This document shows positions 63,335 through 64,000 of a stretch of 64,000 nucleotides of DNA, in pieces. Source of the DNA: Agelas oroides. Taxonomy: Eukaryota > Porifera > Demospongiae > Agelasida > Agelasidae. Location: positions 9,154,996 to 9,218,995 of the forward strand of contig OX422184.1 in assembly GCA_949130485.1 (NCBI GenBank). Reading direction: 5' to 3'. The notes beneath the pieces were generated by a model that saw only the letters and a program-made list of their open reading frames with translations, ran no database searches and had not been told where the DNA came from. How positions within the stretch are numbered: the first letter of the stretch is position 1; every line of letters starts with the position of its first letter. A program made the translations under genes and the position numbers.

Positions 63335-64000
63335 TTATGCTTTCTTCTTTTTACAAAACTTAGACAGTTTACGACAAGAAGGGCAATACCACTTGCCTTT
63401 CGGAGGGCACCTAATTCTTAAGCAATCAAAATGATACCATTTAATAGTACACTTTTCATTGTCACACAGTATCATTTCCCCAAAGCTTGGTTCATTACAG
63501 TAGCACCAAAGCTTTGACATATCTTCACTTTCATCAGTATCTTGTTGTTCATCTGTTAAATCTGCGGACGTAGGAATTGGAACCACACCTTCAGAGTTAG
63601 CAATGGGCTTCCGTGTGTACCACTTTCCTACAATTTCCGGCAGGATTCCATAAACAAAGAAATGCTGCACAGTATCTATCACACTGCTAAAGAATTGATT
63701 GTCAGCGGCAATCCTTTCCACAACAAAGTCTTTCTCAGTCCACACAACAAAATCACAATATGAAAGTTTACATACTTCCAGCTGTAATTGAATTTGGTAG
63801 TAATATGCATGGTTCCTCTTCAAAATCCATTTTCCATTCTGCTTTGTCATACAGAAGTCTGTTTCATCCAGATCCCCTGGTAGGCCTTCTTTAATGCAGA
63901 ACGGACACTTCACTTCGAGGACTCCTTTGCCACAACAGTTGCAATTTATAATGCCATCAGGTGATGCCCCGAGATATGGTCTTTCCATGTCCACAAAAAG
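63335..64000 (-). CDS. YqaJ-type nuclease with C-terminal PHD finger (partial at window edge)
   Basis: The gene enters from the right edge of the window. The nuclease core shows PYLGASPDGIINCNCCGKGV, LEVKCPF (D...ExK metal-binding motif) and YYYQIQLQLEVCKLSYCDFV (the conserved Q/QL helix). About 90 residues later comes a PHD finger: WCYCNEPSFGEMILCDNEKC, TIKWYHFDCLRI, KGKWYCPSCRK, with the C4HC3 pattern. The protein ends in a lysine-rich tail, KKKKA. PHD fingers read histone H3 tails, so the fusion may guide the nuclease to chromatin; this is inference. Its convergent partner is the transposase at 61.9-63.3 kb. The N-terminal half is outside the window. Confidence 0.8.
   Translation of the reverse strand, partial: LFVDMERPYLGASPDGIINCNCCGKGVLEVKCPFCIKEGLPGDLDETDFCMTKQNGKWILKRNHAYYYQIQLQLEVCKLSYCDFVVWTEKDFVVERIAADNQFFSSVIDTVQHFFVYGILPEIVGKWYTRKPIANSEGVVPIPTSADLTDEQQDTDESEDMSKLWCYCNEPSFGEMILCDNEKCTIKWYHFDCLRIRCPPKGKWYCPSCRKLSKFCKKKKA

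Overview
This is a eukaryotic, most likely early-branching metazoan window. I favour a sponge, as an inference from the kinds of transposon proteins present and from the short GT...AG introns (about 54-97 bp). It is AT-rich and almost entirely accessory DNA. I see no prokaryotic gene organisation, no rRNA, no convincing tRNA and no CRISPR array. Only two small genes look like ordinary host genes: a minus-strand multi-exon gene at about 2.48-3.60 kb with a TATA box, and a plus-strand two-exon Pro/Thr-repeat gene at 6.32-7.43 kb. Neither could be named.

Layout. 0-9 kb: an integrase-like relic, two coding-like minisatellites, the two small genes and a foldback repeat. 9.06-14.0 kb: a P-like (THAP9-type) DNA transposon with near-perfect 28-bp inverted ends, a transposase on + and a second gene (ORF2) on -. 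14.05-28.69 kb: a second P-like element, back to back with the first, carrying its own ORF2. Nested in it is a ~10-kb KDZ-type transposon (15,509-25,464) with a 9-bp target duplication, long imperfect terminal repeats, and a divergent pair of genes: a KDZ transposase and a P-loop ATPase. 25.5-27.5 and 41.7-45.0 kb: copies of a composite repeat containing arrays of regularly spaced palindromes and a 409-bp tandem repeat. 28.7-33.5 kb: mostly silent. 33.7-37.2 kb: crypton, KDZ and hAT scraps. 37.4-39.8 kb: a Penelope-like relic and a tandem array that reverses direction halfway. 45.0-47.8 and 61.9-64.0 kb: two ISL2EU/Harbinger-type elements, each with convergent transposase and YqaJ-nuclease genes. 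51.0-54.8 kb: a long-armed foldback element beside a pogo transposase. 57.4-61.9 kb: a hAT/ZMYM1-like gene split by a 3.5-kb element encoding a nuclease-like protein with a TSO1-type CXC domain.

The most striking observation is recurrent. In five different genes one internal block (176, 176, 181, 280 and about 1,250 bp) lies on the opposite strand from the rest of its gene. Turning each block back rejoins the protein or a proper intron. The four small blocks have 4-12 bp of inverted similarity at or within 2 bp of their edges. A sixth, less resolved case is at 35-37 kb, and the 38-39.8 kb array flips as well. Three TTAA-flanked non-autonomous elements also sit in coding DNA or repeats, one with a visible empty site elsewhere in the window. 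The window therefore records many insertions and local inversions. Whether the inversions are evolutionary scars, a programmed process or assembly error is the main question it raises.
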